Below, piece by piece: positions 50,435-60,161 of a stretch of 64,000 nucleotides of DNA. Made by a program: the position numbers and the translations under genes. This DNA comes from Enterobacter hormaechei ATCC 49162 (GTDB lineage: Bacteria > Pseudomonadota > Gammaproteobacteria > Enterobacterales > Enterobacteriaceae). Location: positions 3,658,001-3,722,000 of the forward strand of contig NZ_MKEQ01000001.1 of assembly GCF_001875655.1 (NCBI RefSeq), in the 5' to 3' direction. The notes under the pieces are model-generated. The model did not search any database. It was not told where the DNA came from and worked only from the letters and a program-made list of their open reading frames with translations. Each line of letters begins with the position of its first letter. Within the stretch, counting starts at the first letter, position 1.

Positions 50435-51381
50435 AGTTCCACCTCGTGGAAGAAGCGGTGACGCTCGCTCATGATGAGGCGCGAGCGTTTGTGCGGGAAG
50501 TCGAACTCTTTCACCGTGTCGAAACCGGCAGAGGCCAGATGGCGGAACAGACGCTGGTTGTCGAAGCGCGGTTCCGCCACAATGCGCGCCGTGCGCGGCT
50601 CATCGAGATACAGATAGTGGCTGAGGCCGCGCAGCCAGCTGCGGATATACTGCGCCCCGCGCCAGTTCTCTTCGCCCACCAGCATGTGCAGCCCGCGGTC
50701 AAAGGGCTGCCAGCGGTAATGACGGCCAATGCGGTCTTCTGCCGCCCAGTAGAGTTCAAAATAGCCGAACGGCTGGTCGTCGAAGCAGCCGATAACCGGG
50801 TAGCAGTACGTCGAGTCAAGCTGACGGCGCAGGTAGTTTTCCTGCTCGGCCTGCGGGCCCGCCATCTCCCAGAAGGCATTCACGCGCGGGGTGTTCATCC
50901 AGCGGGTAAAACGCTCGCCGTCCAGCGCTACGTCCGCTACGCGAAAGCTCAGGGTGCGCTTAATCTGCGGATCGTAACGGCGATACACTTCGCCCTGCGG
51001 ACGGTGAGGGCGCACCGGGAAGTACAGCTGACGGCTCTCATCAAACTGCATGTCGCCGCTGGCCTGCGGACGTTCGCCTTTCAGCCACAGCGGCAGCTGC
51101 CAGAAAACGTCGCGCGCCAGATAATCCCCGTGAACCAGGCTAAACAGCGCCTGCGCCTGCGGTTCATTCTGCCAGGCAGCCCACGGCAGGGTAATACCCG
51201 TCAGCGCAGGTGCGGCAACAAACAGCTGATCGAGGGCGTCCACCAGCCAGCCGTCTGGTAGCCCGGCCAGACGCGCAAGGACCGCGCTGCCGTCAAGACC
51301 CAGCGTCAGCGGCAGGTTTTGTTCCGTGGATGTGCAGCAAAAGCCGTAACCGGAATGGACGATATTCGCAATGGCCATCAC
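50431..51381 (-). CDS. iucB: N6-hydroxylysine O-acetyltransferase IucB
   Basis: 316 aa. C-terminal GNAT-type domain, with GCFDDQPFGYFELYWAAEDRIG and RGLHMLVGEENWRGAQYIRSW motifs of the siderophore acyltransferases. It transfers acetyl from acetyl-CoA to N6-hydroxylysine. Overlaps iucA and iucC by 4 bases each, so the four iuc genes form one translationally coupled operon. Confidence 0.96.
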   Translation of the reverse strand: MMAIANIVHSGYGFCCTSTEQNLPLTLGLDGSAVLARLAGLPDGWLVDALDQLFVAAPALTGITLPWAAWQNEPQAQALFSLVHGDYLARDVFWQLPLWLKGERPQASGDMQFDESRQLYFPVRPHRPQGEVYRRYDPQIKRTLSFRVADVALDGERFTRWMNTPRVNAFWEMAGPQAEQENYLRRQLDSTYCYPVIGCFDDQPFGYFELYWAAEDRIGRHYRWQPFDRGLHMLVGEENWRGAQYIRSWLRGLSHYLYLDEPRTARIVAEPRFDNQRLFRHLASAGFDTVKEFDFPHKRSRLIMSERHRFFHEVEL

Positions 51382-53120
51382 GCCTTCTCCTTATAAAACG
51401 GGTTGCTAAAGTCGAAATAGATCACCGCGGGATCGGCGATGGTGTTTTCGTTGCGATCGTGCAGGTAACAGAAGAAGTTGCCTTTACAGTTCCAGGTCGG
51501 GCTGTCGAGCACGTAATCGAGACAGCGGGTCTGCTTCGCCGTCTTGCGTAGTTCCGCCAGCGCGTCACGTACGCGGGACATCAGGGTCTCTTCGCTGTCG
51601 AACCCGGCAGCGGCAAGCGCGGCGGTGACGGCAAGGGTGGAGTTCAGCAGCAGGTAGTACGGGAAGTAGCGCAGCAGCTGGCTGTCGCCAAAGCGGTTTT
51701 CTACCCCGGTTTCGCCTGCCTCTTCCAGCCACGCGTCGGCCCCTGCGGTCCAGGCGCTGCCCTGACAGTCGCGGTAGATCAGCCCGACCGGGAAGTCCTG
51801 CTGCATCTCTACGAGGATATTTTGCTGGTGTGCCAGCAGAACCAGGCCGTAGTCCGCCTCGGCGCTGAACAGCGGAAGCAATACGCGGTCGCAGTAGGCA
51901 TCCAGCCAGCAGCGCGCGGCCTGGGCGAGCGGGAGATCCAGACGCTGGCTCAGACGGCGCACCGCCGCCGCCAGCAGGCTGTCGCCGCCGTCCGGTGCGG
52001 CCTGGGTCAGGCTCACCAGTACGTTGGTTTGGGTTGCTGGGGTATCAAACAGCAGATTGACGCGCAGGGCCATCAGGCTCTCTTCCTGAACGACGCCGTT
52101 TTCGTCACGCAGCCCAGCCCAGCCGTCTTCCTGCATCACGCGCATGGTCGGGTAGCGCGCCTGAAGTTCCTGCCAGCGTGCCGTTTTCGCCAGTCGTGCC
52201 AGGCGCATGCCGCGCTTAACTTCTTTCACCGACAGCGTGCGCACGGAGTTGGTCAGGCGTACGCTCAGGGAAAACTTAATCATGTCGCTGTTGGTTTCGC
52301 TGTACAGCGAGCGGGAGGAGCTGGTGGGCAGCCAGTGCGCACCGGCTTCGCCCAGATCGCGCAGGGCACCTTTTTCCGCCAGACGCTGGCACCAGTCCTG
52401 CTCCAGCAGATAGTCGGCCTGCCACGGATGCATCGGCAGCAGCCAGCGGGTGTCGGTGAAATGACCGAGCAGCTCGGGTGCGCTCTGGGCGGCGAAGCGC
52501 AGCAGACGTTCCCGCAGGGAGACATTCAGGCTGTCGCCGGCGATCAGCGTATGCTCAACCGCAAACCAGCGCAGCGGGAAGCGGGAGGCGAAATCCGGCA
52601 GATAGCGGCGCGCCTCGGCCTCGTTAAACGGCTCGTGCGATTTCGGGGCAGGGTGAAAAGCATGGCCGACCAGCAGCGCCTGTTCCGCGTCGGCAAAGGT
52701 CAGCGGCGTATCGCGCAGGTTTGCCCAGTTGTGACGTAAATCAATGGCCTGCCAGGTATGCGTATGGCTTTCCAGAACGCGCTGCCTGAAGCGAGCCAGC
52801 GTATCGGCGTCCAGAGTGCCTTTTACTGACTCTTTTTGAAGAATAAAATCAATCAGTTGATGAAATGTGACCGCGTCACCGCCGTCGCTGTCGGCCTGAA
52901 TCAGCGTTGCCGGGAAATGATACTGATGATGCTGCGTGGGGGAGAAATAGCGAACCGGAACCCGGATGGCCTGGGTTGGGGAGAGCGGGATATGAATCTG
53001 CGATAACTCATCCGCACGGGTTGCGGGAAGATAGTGCCAGTCCTTCGTTTCGCGCAGCAGCGCGTTCAAAAAACACTGGGCCGCAACATCTGTACCGGCG
53101 GAGCGGGGCAGAGTACGCAT
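51378..53120 (-). CDS. iucA: N2-citryl-N6-acetyl-N6-hydroxylysine synthase IucA
   Basis: 580 aa NIS synthetase. HPWQADYLLEQDWC, STSSSRSLYSE (ATP-site serines) and KFSLSVRLTNSVRTLS with the conserved lysine and arginine. Attaches the first acetylated hydroxylysine to citrate. Starts at 53120 after GAGGTA. First gene of the operon; a Fur-box region lies 23 bases and more upstream, between iucA and the divergent MFS gene. Confidence 0.97.
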   Translation of the reverse strand: MRTLPRSAGTDVAAQCFLNALLRETKDWHYLPATRADELSQIHIPLSPTQAIRVPVRYFSPTQHHQYHFPATLIQADSDGGDAVTFHQLIDFILQKESVKGTLDADTLARFRQRVLESHTHTWQAIDLRHNWANLRDTPLTFADAEQALLVGHAFHPAPKSHEPFNEAEARRYLPDFASRFPLRWFAVEHTLIAGDSLNVSLRERLLRFAAQSAPELLGHFTDTRWLLPMHPWQADYLLEQDWCQRLAEKGALRDLGEAGAHWLPTSSSRSLYSETNSDMIKFSLSVRLTNSVRTLSVKEVKRGMRLARLAKTARWQELQARYPTMRVMQEDGWAGLRDENGVVQEESLMALRVNLLFDTPATQTNVLVSLTQAAPDGGDSLLAAAVRRLSQRLDLPLAQAARCWLDAYCDRVLLPLFSAEADYGLVLLAHQQNILVEMQQDFPVGLIYRDCQGSAWTAGADAWLEEAGETGVENRFGDSQLLRYFPYYLLLNSTLAVTAALAAAGFDSEETLMSRVRDALAELRKTAKQTRCLDYVLDSPTWNCKGNFFCYLHDRNENTIADPAVIYFDFSNPFYKEKA

Positions 53121-53142
53121 AGATGTACCTCATTCCATGACT

Positions 53143-53168
53143 GATAATAATTCTCGTTATGATATTCA
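53143..53168. promoter_or_regulatory. Fur box region of the aerobactin locus
   Basis: 53143-53161 matches the 19-base Fur consensus at about 14 positions (GATAAT at the left, TTAT at the right) and overlaps further GATATT/CATT hexamers. On the minus strand TTGCGG and TATCAT spaced by 16 form a tentative iucA promoter over it. Placement suits repression of iucA and possibly of the divergent MFS gene. Confidence 0.75.
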
Positions 53169-53258
53169 TTCTGTTTACAGCCGCAACTATTTTTGCAATA
53201 TTTGTTTTCATAAACTTCATAATTTCCACACATTTATTGACATTATCTTCACAATCTT

Positions 53259-54467
53259 ATGCGCGCCCGTACTGAAAATCTCACTGACGTTGTGGCTCCG
53301 AAAGCTAACTGGCCCCTGGCACTGGGCGCAGGTTTATTAGGTATTGGGCAAAACGGTTTGCTGGTCATGCTGCCGCAGCTGGTCTCTCTGACCGGACTGT
53401 CGCTGTCCGTCTGGGCCGGGCTGTTGATGTTCGGCTCGATGCTCTTTTTGCCCGCATCGCCCTGGTGGGGACGCCAGAGTGAGCGACACGGCTGTAAGGT
53501 CGTGATGCTGGCTTCGTTAGGCGGTTACCTGGCCAGCTTCGTCGTGATGGCGCTGGTGGTCTGGGCGATGGCAAACGGCGCGCTGAATGCCTTCTGGGGC
53601 ATGGCGGGGCTGGTTCTGTCGCGCATGCTGTATGGCCTGACGGTATCGGGGCTGGTGCCTGCGGCCCAGACGTGGGCCATTCAACGCGCGGGGCTGGATA
53701 AACGGATGGCGGCGCTGGCGACGATAAGCTCTGGCCTGAGCTGCGGGCGTCTGCTGGGGCCGCCTCTGGCGGCGCTGATGCTCAGCGTCAGCCCGGTCGC
53801 ACCGCTCTGGCTGATGGCGGTGGCGCCGTTTATCGCGCTGCTGCTGGTGCTGCGTGAAGCCGCCGATCCCCCGCTGCCGCCGGTAGCGCATCAGTCGACG
53901 CGGCTACAGGCCTCTATGTTGCCTTTCCTGGTGCTGGCGCTGCTGCTGGCGGCGCTGGTCAGCCTGATGCAGCTTGGCTTATCGCCACATCTTCACCCGT
54001 TATTCAACGGTGATGCGGTGCAAATCAGCCATCATGTCGCGCTCCTGCTGAGCCTGGCCGCGCTGGCGACCCTGGCGGCGCAGTTTCTGGTGGTGCGCCC
54101 GCAGCATTTTAGCCCGAGGGGGTTACTCTTGCTTGCCGCGGTGCTGATGGTGACGGGGCTTGGGGTGATGTGTCTCGCCAGTTTAGCCCTGTTCTACGCG
54201 GGAATTGTCCTCACCTCACTGGGGGCCGCTATGGCAACACCGGGATATCAGCTTTTGCTCAACGATCGCCTGACGACGGGCAAAGGCGCAGGGGTGATCG
54301 CCACCAGCCATACGTTGGGGTACGGAGCCAGCGCACTGCTGGTACCCGTGGTGACGCGCTTTTACGGTGAGCAGTTTTTGATTACTGCCGCCTGGGGAAT
54401 GGCGCTGCTGTTTTTCGCGGTGAGCGTATGGGTACGATCAACCGATCGCACCCCTGCTGAACATTAG
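53259..54467 (+). CDS. shiF: ShiF-like MFS transporter adjoining aerobactin genes
   Basis: 402 aa with 12 predicted membrane segments; [14 protein letters not shown] is the loop 2-3 major facilitator motif. Position divergent from iucA is that of shiF in plasmid and island aerobactin loci. Export of aerobactin is the natural guess but is inferred from context. ATG at 53259; a TTGACA lies 17-22 bases upstream, so the promoter may be close to the start. Its last 4 bases overlap the convergent mtfA stop. Confidence 0.82.
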   Translation: MRARTENLTDVVAPKANWPLALGAGLLGIGQNGLLVMLPQLVSLTGLSLSVWAGLLMFGSMLFLPASPWWGRQSERHGCKVVMLASLGGYLASFVVMALVVWAMANGALNAFWGMAGLVLSRMLYGLTVSGLVPAAQTWAIQRAGLDKRMAALATISSGLSCGRLLGPPLAALMLSVSPVAPLWLMAVAPFIALLLVLREAADPPLPPVAHQSTRLQASMLPFLVLALLLAALVSLMQLGLSPHLHPLFNGDAVQISHHVALLLSLAALATLAAQFLVVRPQHFSPRGLLLLAAVLMVTGLGVMCLASLALFYAGIVLTSLGAAMATPGYQLLLNDRLTTGKGAGVIATSHTLGYGASALLVPVVTRFYGEQFLITAAWGMALLFFAVSVWVRSTDRTPAEH

Positions 54468-55261
54468 TGGAACGGATGAGAGGATGTGCTGGCAGCATCC
54501 TCACTTTGCCGCAGACGCTGGAGCGGATCCTGCTGATAAAACTGGCAGAAACGCTGCCACAACGCCGGGAAGCGTGGGGCGAAAAGCTCAGGTGCGCTAA
54601 AGAAATACTCGGACAGCACCGCAAAGCACTCGGCGGGATCGGTCGCGGCGTAGGCATCAATGCTGGCCGCGCTTTCACCCACCAGGTCTATCTCATCCTG
54701 AATGTTTTCCATCGCCGCGTGCAGATCGTGCTCCCATCCCGCGACTTCACGCAGGGGGATCAGCGGCACGCCGCTGGCGCGATCGCCGTTGCGGGTATCC
54801 AGCTTATGCGCCACCTCGTGAACGATCAGGTTGAAGCCCGAGGCATCAAACGAGTCCTGAATATCCAGCCAGTTGAGGATTATCGGCCCTTGCTGCCAGC
54901 TTTGTCCTGACTGCACCATACGCTGGTTATGCACCAGACCGATGTCATCCTCCCACTCATCATCGACGATAAACGGCGCCGGGTAGATCAGCACTTCGTG
55001 GAAGCCATCCAGCCACTCGATGCCTAACTCCAGCACCGGCAAGCAGAAGAGCAGGGCGATGCGCGAATTTTTAAGCGGATCCAGTTCGAAGCCCTGTAGC
55101 GGCACCAGCCTTTTTTGCTGTAAAAAACGCTCGGCCAGCTGAATCAGCCTGGATTGCTCTTCAGGCAAGAGATTCGCCAGCACGGGGATCGCCAGAGCCT
55201 CATCCCAGGGCAGCGCCATATTTCGACCAGCTTCGTTCGTTTTCCAGGGCCACTTAATCAT
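54464..55261 (-). CDS. mtfA: MtfA, zinc peptidase and Mlc titration factor
   Basis: 265 aa from ATG at 55261, equal to E. coli MtfA; seven upstream in-frame codons are not conserved. Zinc-binding H148-E149-x2-H152 (HEVAH) with the distal acidic ligand in the [14 protein letters not shown] region, resembling anthrax lethal factor-type peptidases. It binds and inactivates Mlc, relieving repression of ptsG. In E. coli it sits next to asnT, so this gene marks the right edge of inserted material here. Confidence 0.96.
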   Translation of the reverse strand: MIKWPWKTNEAGRNMALPWDEALAIPVLANLLPEEQSRLIQLAERFLQQKRLVPLQGFELDPLKNSRIALLFCLPVLELGIEWLDGFHEVLIYPAPFIVDDEWEDDIGLVHNQRMVQSGQSWQQGPIILNWLDIQDSFDASGFNLIVHEVAHKLDTRNGDRASGVPLIPLREVAGWEHDLHAAMENIQDEIDLVGESAASIDAYAATDPAECFAVLSEYFFSAPELFAPRFPALWQRFCQFYQQDPLQRLRQSEDAASTSSHPFH

Positions 55262-55527
55262 CGCTTTGCTCGTTACTCGCACGTGAACAAAATGGAAAGG
55301 TCAGGGGCTGTTAGCATGCCAACATACACTGTTTAGCAGTATGACACTCCTCTTCGGCTGTTTGCAGACTGGCAGCCTGTTTAAGAGGAATCCAGCCCGC
55401 ATAAACTATCACTATGTGCCGTCAGGTTGATAGCGCTTTAGGGGTATCCCCTTCATTTTGTGAAGTATGTCGTGCGCGGCTATGATAAATCTCTTCTTAC
55501 TCTACCGTGCTTAAGGATCCCGTCAGT

Positions 55528-56430
55528 ATGCCCGTCAATTTTGACCTCAACGATCTCTACGCCTTCCGCGCACTGCTGGAGTACGGCAATTTCCGTCTTG
55601 CGGCAGAGTCTATCTGCCTTTCCCAGTCGGCGTTGAGTCGCAGAATTGAAAAGCTGGAGGCGGCACTGGGGGCAAAACTGTTCGACAGAACCACCCGGCG
55701 CGTCACGCTGACCCTGTATGGTCAGACCTTTGCCGACCGGTGCGGGCAACTGCTTGCCGATGTGGAATCCATGCTTTCGGATATCGATAAAGCCAGCGAG
55801 GAGCGCACGGGGCTGATCACCGTGGCGACGGTGCCGTCAGCCGCCTGTTACTTTATGCCGGATGTGATCCGCCGCTTTCAGTCCCGTTACCCCCGCGTAC
55901 GCATAAAACTGATCGACAGCAGCGCCGGAAATGTCATCGAGGCCGTTACCCGCGGACAGGCCGATTTCGGTATCTGCTTTGCACAAAGTTTGCAACCCGA
56001 CATCGAGTTTGTCCCGCTGGTGGAGGACGTTTACGTGGCTGCCTGCCGACGAGACAGCCCGCTTGCAAAAAGAAAAAGCCTGACGTGGCAGGCTTTTTAT
56101 CAGCAGGATTATATCGGTCTGGATAAGACCTCTGGCAACCGCAATCTTCTCGACCAGCGGGTCGGGCATATTCGGCCTGAGCGCCCCAGTATCTGCGAAA
56201 CGCGGCACGTAACGACCATGCTGGGGATGGTGGAAGCGGGCATCGGCATTGCGGCCGTTCCCGCTATGTCGATGCCCCGCGCAGAGCATTCATTGCTGAC
56301 GTCGGTGCCTTTGACCGAGCCAGAGGTCAGGCGAACCGTGGGGCTGATTCGCCGTCGCGGGCGGATCCAGTCCTATATTGCTGCCGAACTGGAAACGCTG
56401 ATCACTGAGCAGTATCGCGAGTTGCACTGA
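55528..56430 (+). CDS. LysR-type transcriptional regulator
   Basis: 300 aa from ATG at 55528, which has AAGGAT upstream; a GTG seven codons earlier is the alternative. The helix-turn-helix is NFRLAAESICLSQSALSRRIEKLEAALG, followed by a LysR effector domain. The convergent neighbours suggest it senses a carboxylate and controls the MFS/binding-protein pair, but LysR targets are usually divergent, so this is open. Its final 29 bases overlap the binding-protein gene on the other strand. Confidence 0.88.
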   Translation: MPVNFDLNDLYAFRALLEYGNFRLAAESICLSQSALSRRIEKLEAALGAKLFDRTTRRVTLTLYGQTFADRCGQLLADVESMLSDIDKASEERTGLITVATVPSAACYFMPDVIRRFQSRYPRVRIKLIDSSAGNVIEAVTRGQADFGICFAQSLQPDIEFVPLVEDVYVAACRRDSPLAKRKSLTWQAFYQQDYIGLDKTSGNRNLLDQRVGHIRPERPSICETRHVTTMLGMVEAGIGIAAVPAMSMPRAEHSLLTSVPLTEPEVRRTVGLIRRRGRIQSYIAAELETLITEQYRELH

Positions 56431-57190
56431 CGGGCATTAAGCCCGTTGTCGTGATGACGCTGGCGGCCTGTGGCGAGGAGAGAAAGGCCAGCAACGCTTT
56501 CCCCTGTTCAGGATGGTCGGCCTTCTGCGTTACGGCTCCGGCGAAACGGGTAATGTACTGCATGTCGTCAGGCAACTTACCCACAAACGTCACCCCCGGT
56601 ACCGGCAGAAGTTCGCTCACCTGCTGAAAGCCGAGATCGTATTTCCCTTTTGCCACTTCAGACGCCACCGGGATGCGCTCAACCCGGTGCGCTTTATCGT
56701 GAACCTGACCGTCGATGCCCAGCTTACGGAACAGCTCGCTCTCAACATACCGGTCGCTGGCGCTGTCGGAATAAGCCATGGAATGTGCCTTCAGCAGCGT
56801 TTGCCGCAGGGCGGGCACCGTACTGATATCCGGCACCGGCGCGCCCGCCCTGACGACCATGCCGACGGGCGAATCCGCCAGCTCCACGCGGGAGCCTGGC
56901 GCCGTCCTGCGATCCTGTTCCAGTTTCGCCAGCGCATCGCCCACCATAATCACCACGTCCGCTTTTTCGCCCCGGGCGAGCCGGGCCGGAATGGCCTGCG
57001 GCGTTTTGCCCATCGACGGGCCGGAGATCAAAACGATCCTGTCGCCGCTTTTCGCTTCGTACTGCGGCGCCAGCTTCTCCAGGGCGGCCTTGAAGCCGCC
57101 AGAAATCATCACCGTCACATCCTGTGCAAGCGCGCCCGCACTGAGGGTGGCGAAAGTCAGGGCGGCAATCACCGTTCTGAATGTAAGCAT
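56402..57190 (-). CDS. Periplasmic substrate-binding protein, ModA-like (SBP_bac_11 type)
   Basis: 262 aa. Signal peptide ends at GALA (about 22). ISGGFKAALEKLAPQYEAKSGD and ADVVIMVGDALAKL match the molybdate-binding-protein-like family of extracellular binding proteins. No ABC permease or ATPase is nearby; it follows an MFS carrier gene by 6 bases and is probably cotranscribed with it. The ligand is likely an organic anion rather than molybdate given the context (inference). Confidence 0.82.
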   Translation of the reverse strand: MLTFRTVIAALTFATLSAGALAQDVTVMISGGFKAALEKLAPQYEAKSGDRIVLISGPSMGKTPQAIPARLARGEKADVVIMVGDALAKLEQDRRTAPGSRVELADSPVGMVVRAGAPVPDISTVPALRQTLLKAHSMAYSDSASDRYVESELFRKLGIDGQVHDKAHRVERIPVASEVAKGKYDLGFQQVSELLPVPGVTFVGKLPDDMQYITRFAGAVTQKADHPEQGKALLAFLSSPQAASVITTTGLMPVSATRDTAQ

Positions 57191-57196
57191 AATGAA

Positions 57197-58498
57197 TCAC
57201 TCCTCAACGGCGGTTTGCAGGGTTAACGTGCGACGGCGATAGAGATACAGCGTTGCCAGCAGGGCGCAAACGGCGGCAAAGCTCATCCAGTAGCCCGGGG
57301 AGGCTTTGTCTCCGGTGTACTCAATTAAGGCGGTTGAAATGACCGGCGTGAAACCGCCAAAGACCGCCGTTGCCAGGCTGTAAGCCAGCGAGAAGCCCGC
57401 CACGCGCACCTCTGTTGGCATGATCTCCGTCAGGGCCGGGATCATCGCGCCGTTATACAGGCCGTAGAGGAAAGAGAGCCACAGCAGCACGGTCAGCATC
57501 ATGGAGAAGCTCGGGGCTGCGGCCAGCATCGTCAGCGCCGGATAGCTGGTCGCCAGCGCCAGCAGCGTCATGGCGATCAGCACCGGTTTACGCCCGAAGC
57601 GGTCCGACAGCGCGCCGCCCACCGGCAGCCAGATGAAGTTAGATACTGCCACCAGCAGCGTCACCAGCAGGCTGTCCGACGCGCTCAGCATCAGGACTTT
57701 TTTACCGAAGGTCGGTGCGTAAACGGTGATCAGGTAAAACGCGGTGGTGGTCATCGCTACCATCAGCATGCCCGCAAAAACAACCTGCCAGTTAGCGAGC
57801 AGCGTCGAGAAGACCTGACGCATCGCCAGATGGTGGCGACGGGCGCAGAATTCCTCGGTCTCTTCCAGCTTGCGGCGCAGGAAAAAGATGAACGGCACAA
57901 TCAGACAGCCAAACAGGAACGGGATACGCCAGCCCCATTCGCGAATGGCACTCTCCTCCAGCAACACATTCAGGGCGAAGCCCATCGCCGCTGCGATCAT
58001 AATGGCGACCTGCTGGCTCCCCGACTGCCAGCTGGTGTAAAAACCTTTGCGGCCCGGCGTGGCGATCTCCGCCAGATAAACCGAAACCCCGCCCAACTCG
58101 GCGCCTGCGGAAAAACCCTGTAACAGGCGTCCGGTCAGCACCAGCAGCGGCGCCCACAGGCCAATGCTCTGATAAGAAGGGATCAGCACAATCAGAAACG
58201 TTCCGGCGGCCATAATCGACAGGGTGACGATCAGCCCTTTACGGCGACCCACTTTATCAATGTAAGCCCCCAGGACAATGGCCCCGATGGGACGCATCAG
58301 GAAGCCTGCGCCAAAGACGGCGAAGGTCATCATCAGCGACGCAAATTCACTGCTCGCCGGAAAGAACGTGTGGGCGATGTAGGTGGCATAAAAGCCGAAC
58401 AGAAAGAAGTCGAATTGCTCAAGAAAGTTGCCCGATGTGACGCGAAAAATCGCGCCCGCTTTCGCACGAACCGTTGCAGGTGAGGTTGAGGAAACCAT
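57197..58498 (-). CDS. CitA/TcuC-like tricarboxylate:proton symporter (MFS)
   Basis: 433 aa with 12 predicted membrane segments. [24 protein letters not shown] at the N-terminus and [27 protein letters not shown] closely match Salmonella TcuC/CitA carriers. Probably imports citrate, tricarballylate or a related acid. The tcuAB catabolic genes are absent from the window. First gene of a two-gene unit with the binding protein. Confidence 0.85.
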   Translation of the reverse strand: MVSSTSPATVRAKAGAIFRVTSGNFLEQFDFFLFGFYATYIAHTFFPASSEFASLMMTFAVFGAGFLMRPIGAIVLGAYIDKVGRRKGLIVTLSIMAAGTFLIVLIPSYQSIGLWAPLLVLTGRLLQGFSAGAELGGVSVYLAEIATPGRKGFYTSWQSGSQQVAIMIAAAMGFALNVLLEESAIREWGWRIPFLFGCLIVPFIFFLRRKLEETEEFCARRHHLAMRQVFSTLLANWQVVFAGMLMVAMTTTAFYLITVYAPTFGKKVLMLSASDSLLVTLLVAVSNFIWLPVGGALSDRFGRKPVLIAMTLLALATSYPALTMLAAAPSFSMMLTVLLWLSFLYGLYNGAMIPALTEIMPTEVRVAGFSLAYSLATAVFGGFTPVISTALIEYTGDKASPGYWMSFAAVCALLATLYLYRRRTLTLQTAVEE

Positions 58499-58758
58499 GA
58501 TTATCTCCAGTTTTATAGTGACGTTATGCTCGTCTGTTTCTGAAAACTGGATCAGGAAGCGGAAATTAATAAGCGCAAATAGCGCATGAACTGATGCGTG
58601 TCGTGCATTAATGACAATCTGTTGACCAGGATTTACATAGGCAACAATAGCTTAACATTTTGGTGATCTTTCATTTACCCGTTTTCGCTAAGTTGCTGAT
58701 ATCGCTGTTTTGTGACATCGCGCAGGCAGAAGCCAGGCGGGGGCCTGGCTCGGGATTA

Positions 58759-60054
58759 TCAGCGCAGCGCGTTCGCAATCGCGCTAAACATCAGAGATGC
58801 TTCCAGCGGCTGGGCGCTGAATGACGGCTCTGCCTGCGGCCAGGTGGACCACTGGACGATAACCAGATTTTCTTTCTGATTAACCATGATCATCTGACCA
58901 AAAATGCCCAGCGCCCAGAGAGAATCCTTCAGCGAATTTTCGACTGTCGGCTCCACGTGTGTGGCAGTGACCGGCACTTCGTTGTTCCACCACTGGTAGC
59001 CGTACAAGCCCTTCGGATGCGCGGCGGACACCGACCCTTTGGCCTGTGTCCAGGTGGAGGACTGTTTCACCCAGCCGTCGGGGAGGATCGGCTTTCCGTC
59101 CGGCAGCGTACCGTTATGCAGGATAAACTCCCCGAAACGCCCCCAGTCTTCCAGCGTGGCGTTAAACCCATGCGCGCCCACGTCGTGCTGGCCTTTGCTG
59201 TAGGCATGCCACACGCCGTCGCTCGCCATGCCGTACGGCTGCCAGATGGTCTTCTCCAGATACGCCGCGAGCGTCATGCCGGTGGCGCGCTCAAGCACAT
59301 CGCCTAACAGCCAGGCGCCACCCGAGGAATAGGACCAGTTTTCGCCCGCCGGGTGTTCGCGGTGTAATCCCTTCACCAGGGTGCGCACGCAGTCGTAGGT
59401 TCCCGGTTTCGCTTCGCATTCGGTAAGCCGGGCGAAGTCAGATTGCGGGTTGGTGTAATCTTCACTCCACGCCACGCCAGAGGTGTGGGTGATGAGCTGT
59501 TTCAGCGTTACGCCGTCCCAGGCGGTGCCTTTTAAATCCGGTTCGTATTGGGTAATAAGGTCGTCCAGGGAGTGGATTTTCCCTTCTTTAATTGCAACCC
59601 CCACCAGCGCGGAGACCACGGATTTGCCCACAGAGCGCGACGTCCAGAGCGTTGAGTCGGTATTGCCTTCTCCCAGGTATTTATAGGCGACTTTGCCATT
59701 TTTCAGCACCAGCATGCCGCTGACGTTCTGGCGTTTCAGGTAATCCTGAAGATTGTAAATCTTACCCTTCACCTGATAGCGGGCATCGGTGAGCGGTTTT
59801 TCTGCGGGCAGCAGCGGCGTAGCGTTGCCGTGGCGGAACACATCCCCCGCGTAGTTGCGGTAGTCATTGCGAAAGCCCACCACGCGATCGGCCTGGCTCC
59901 AGGTGAGCATGGTATGCGCGTCCGGGAGTCTGGCATCAAAAGGCGCCGGGCAGGTGGTGAGGTCGGTACCGTTGCAGGCCGCGAAAACGGCGGGCGAGAG
60001 CAGGCTGCTGACAACCAGCGCCGCGAGCAGCGTGCGGTTTGTTTTGATTTTCAT
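58759..60054 (-). CDS. Exported serine hydrolase, beta-lactamase fold (class C-like)
   Basis: 431 aa. Signal peptide of about 25 residues (ends SPAVFA), catalytic S141-V-G-K144 and Y242-S-S; the third motif (normally KTG or HxG) is not obvious. Closest in layout to EstB-type esterases, D-aminopeptidases and 6-aminohexanoate-dimer hydrolases rather than AmpC. Periplasmic; substrate unknown. Divergent from a LysR gene across 107 bases. Four cysteines in the mature protein could form disulfides. Confidence 0.85.
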   Translation of the reverse strand: MKIKTNRTLLAALVVSSLLSPAVFAACNGTDLTTCPAPFDARLPDAHTMLTWSQADRVVGFRNDYRNYAGDVFRHGNATPLLPAEKPLTDARYQVKGKIYNLQDYLKRQNVSGMLVLKNGKVAYKYLGEGNTDSTLWTSRSVGKSVVSALVGVAIKEGKIHSLDDLITQYEPDLKGTAWDGVTLKQLITHTSGVAWSEDYTNPQSDFARLTECEAKPGTYDCVRTLVKGLHREHPAGENWSYSSGGAWLLGDVLERATGMTLAAYLEKTIWQPYGMASDGVWHAYSKGQHDVGAHGFNATLEDWGRFGEFILHNGTLPDGKPILPDGWVKQSSTWTQAKGSVSAAHPKGLYGYQWWNNEVPVTATHVEPTVENSLKDSLWALGIFGQMIMVNQKENLVIVQWSTWPQAEPSFSAQPLEASLMFSAIANALR

Positions 60055-60161
60055 CTTTATCTCGTATGGCTCAGGAAGGACTTCAGTTTAAGAACCCGCG
60101 CTCTATAATAAAAAGCGCGTTATGGGGGAAAATCCCCCGCAAAAATTGCGTGGAGAATGAC

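Noticed and set aside
44910..55261. Active integrative island at tRNA-Asn copy 4
   Set aside because: No integrase or excisionase gene and no direct repeat of the tRNA 3' end could be seen near mtfA; only an older acquisition can be argued.
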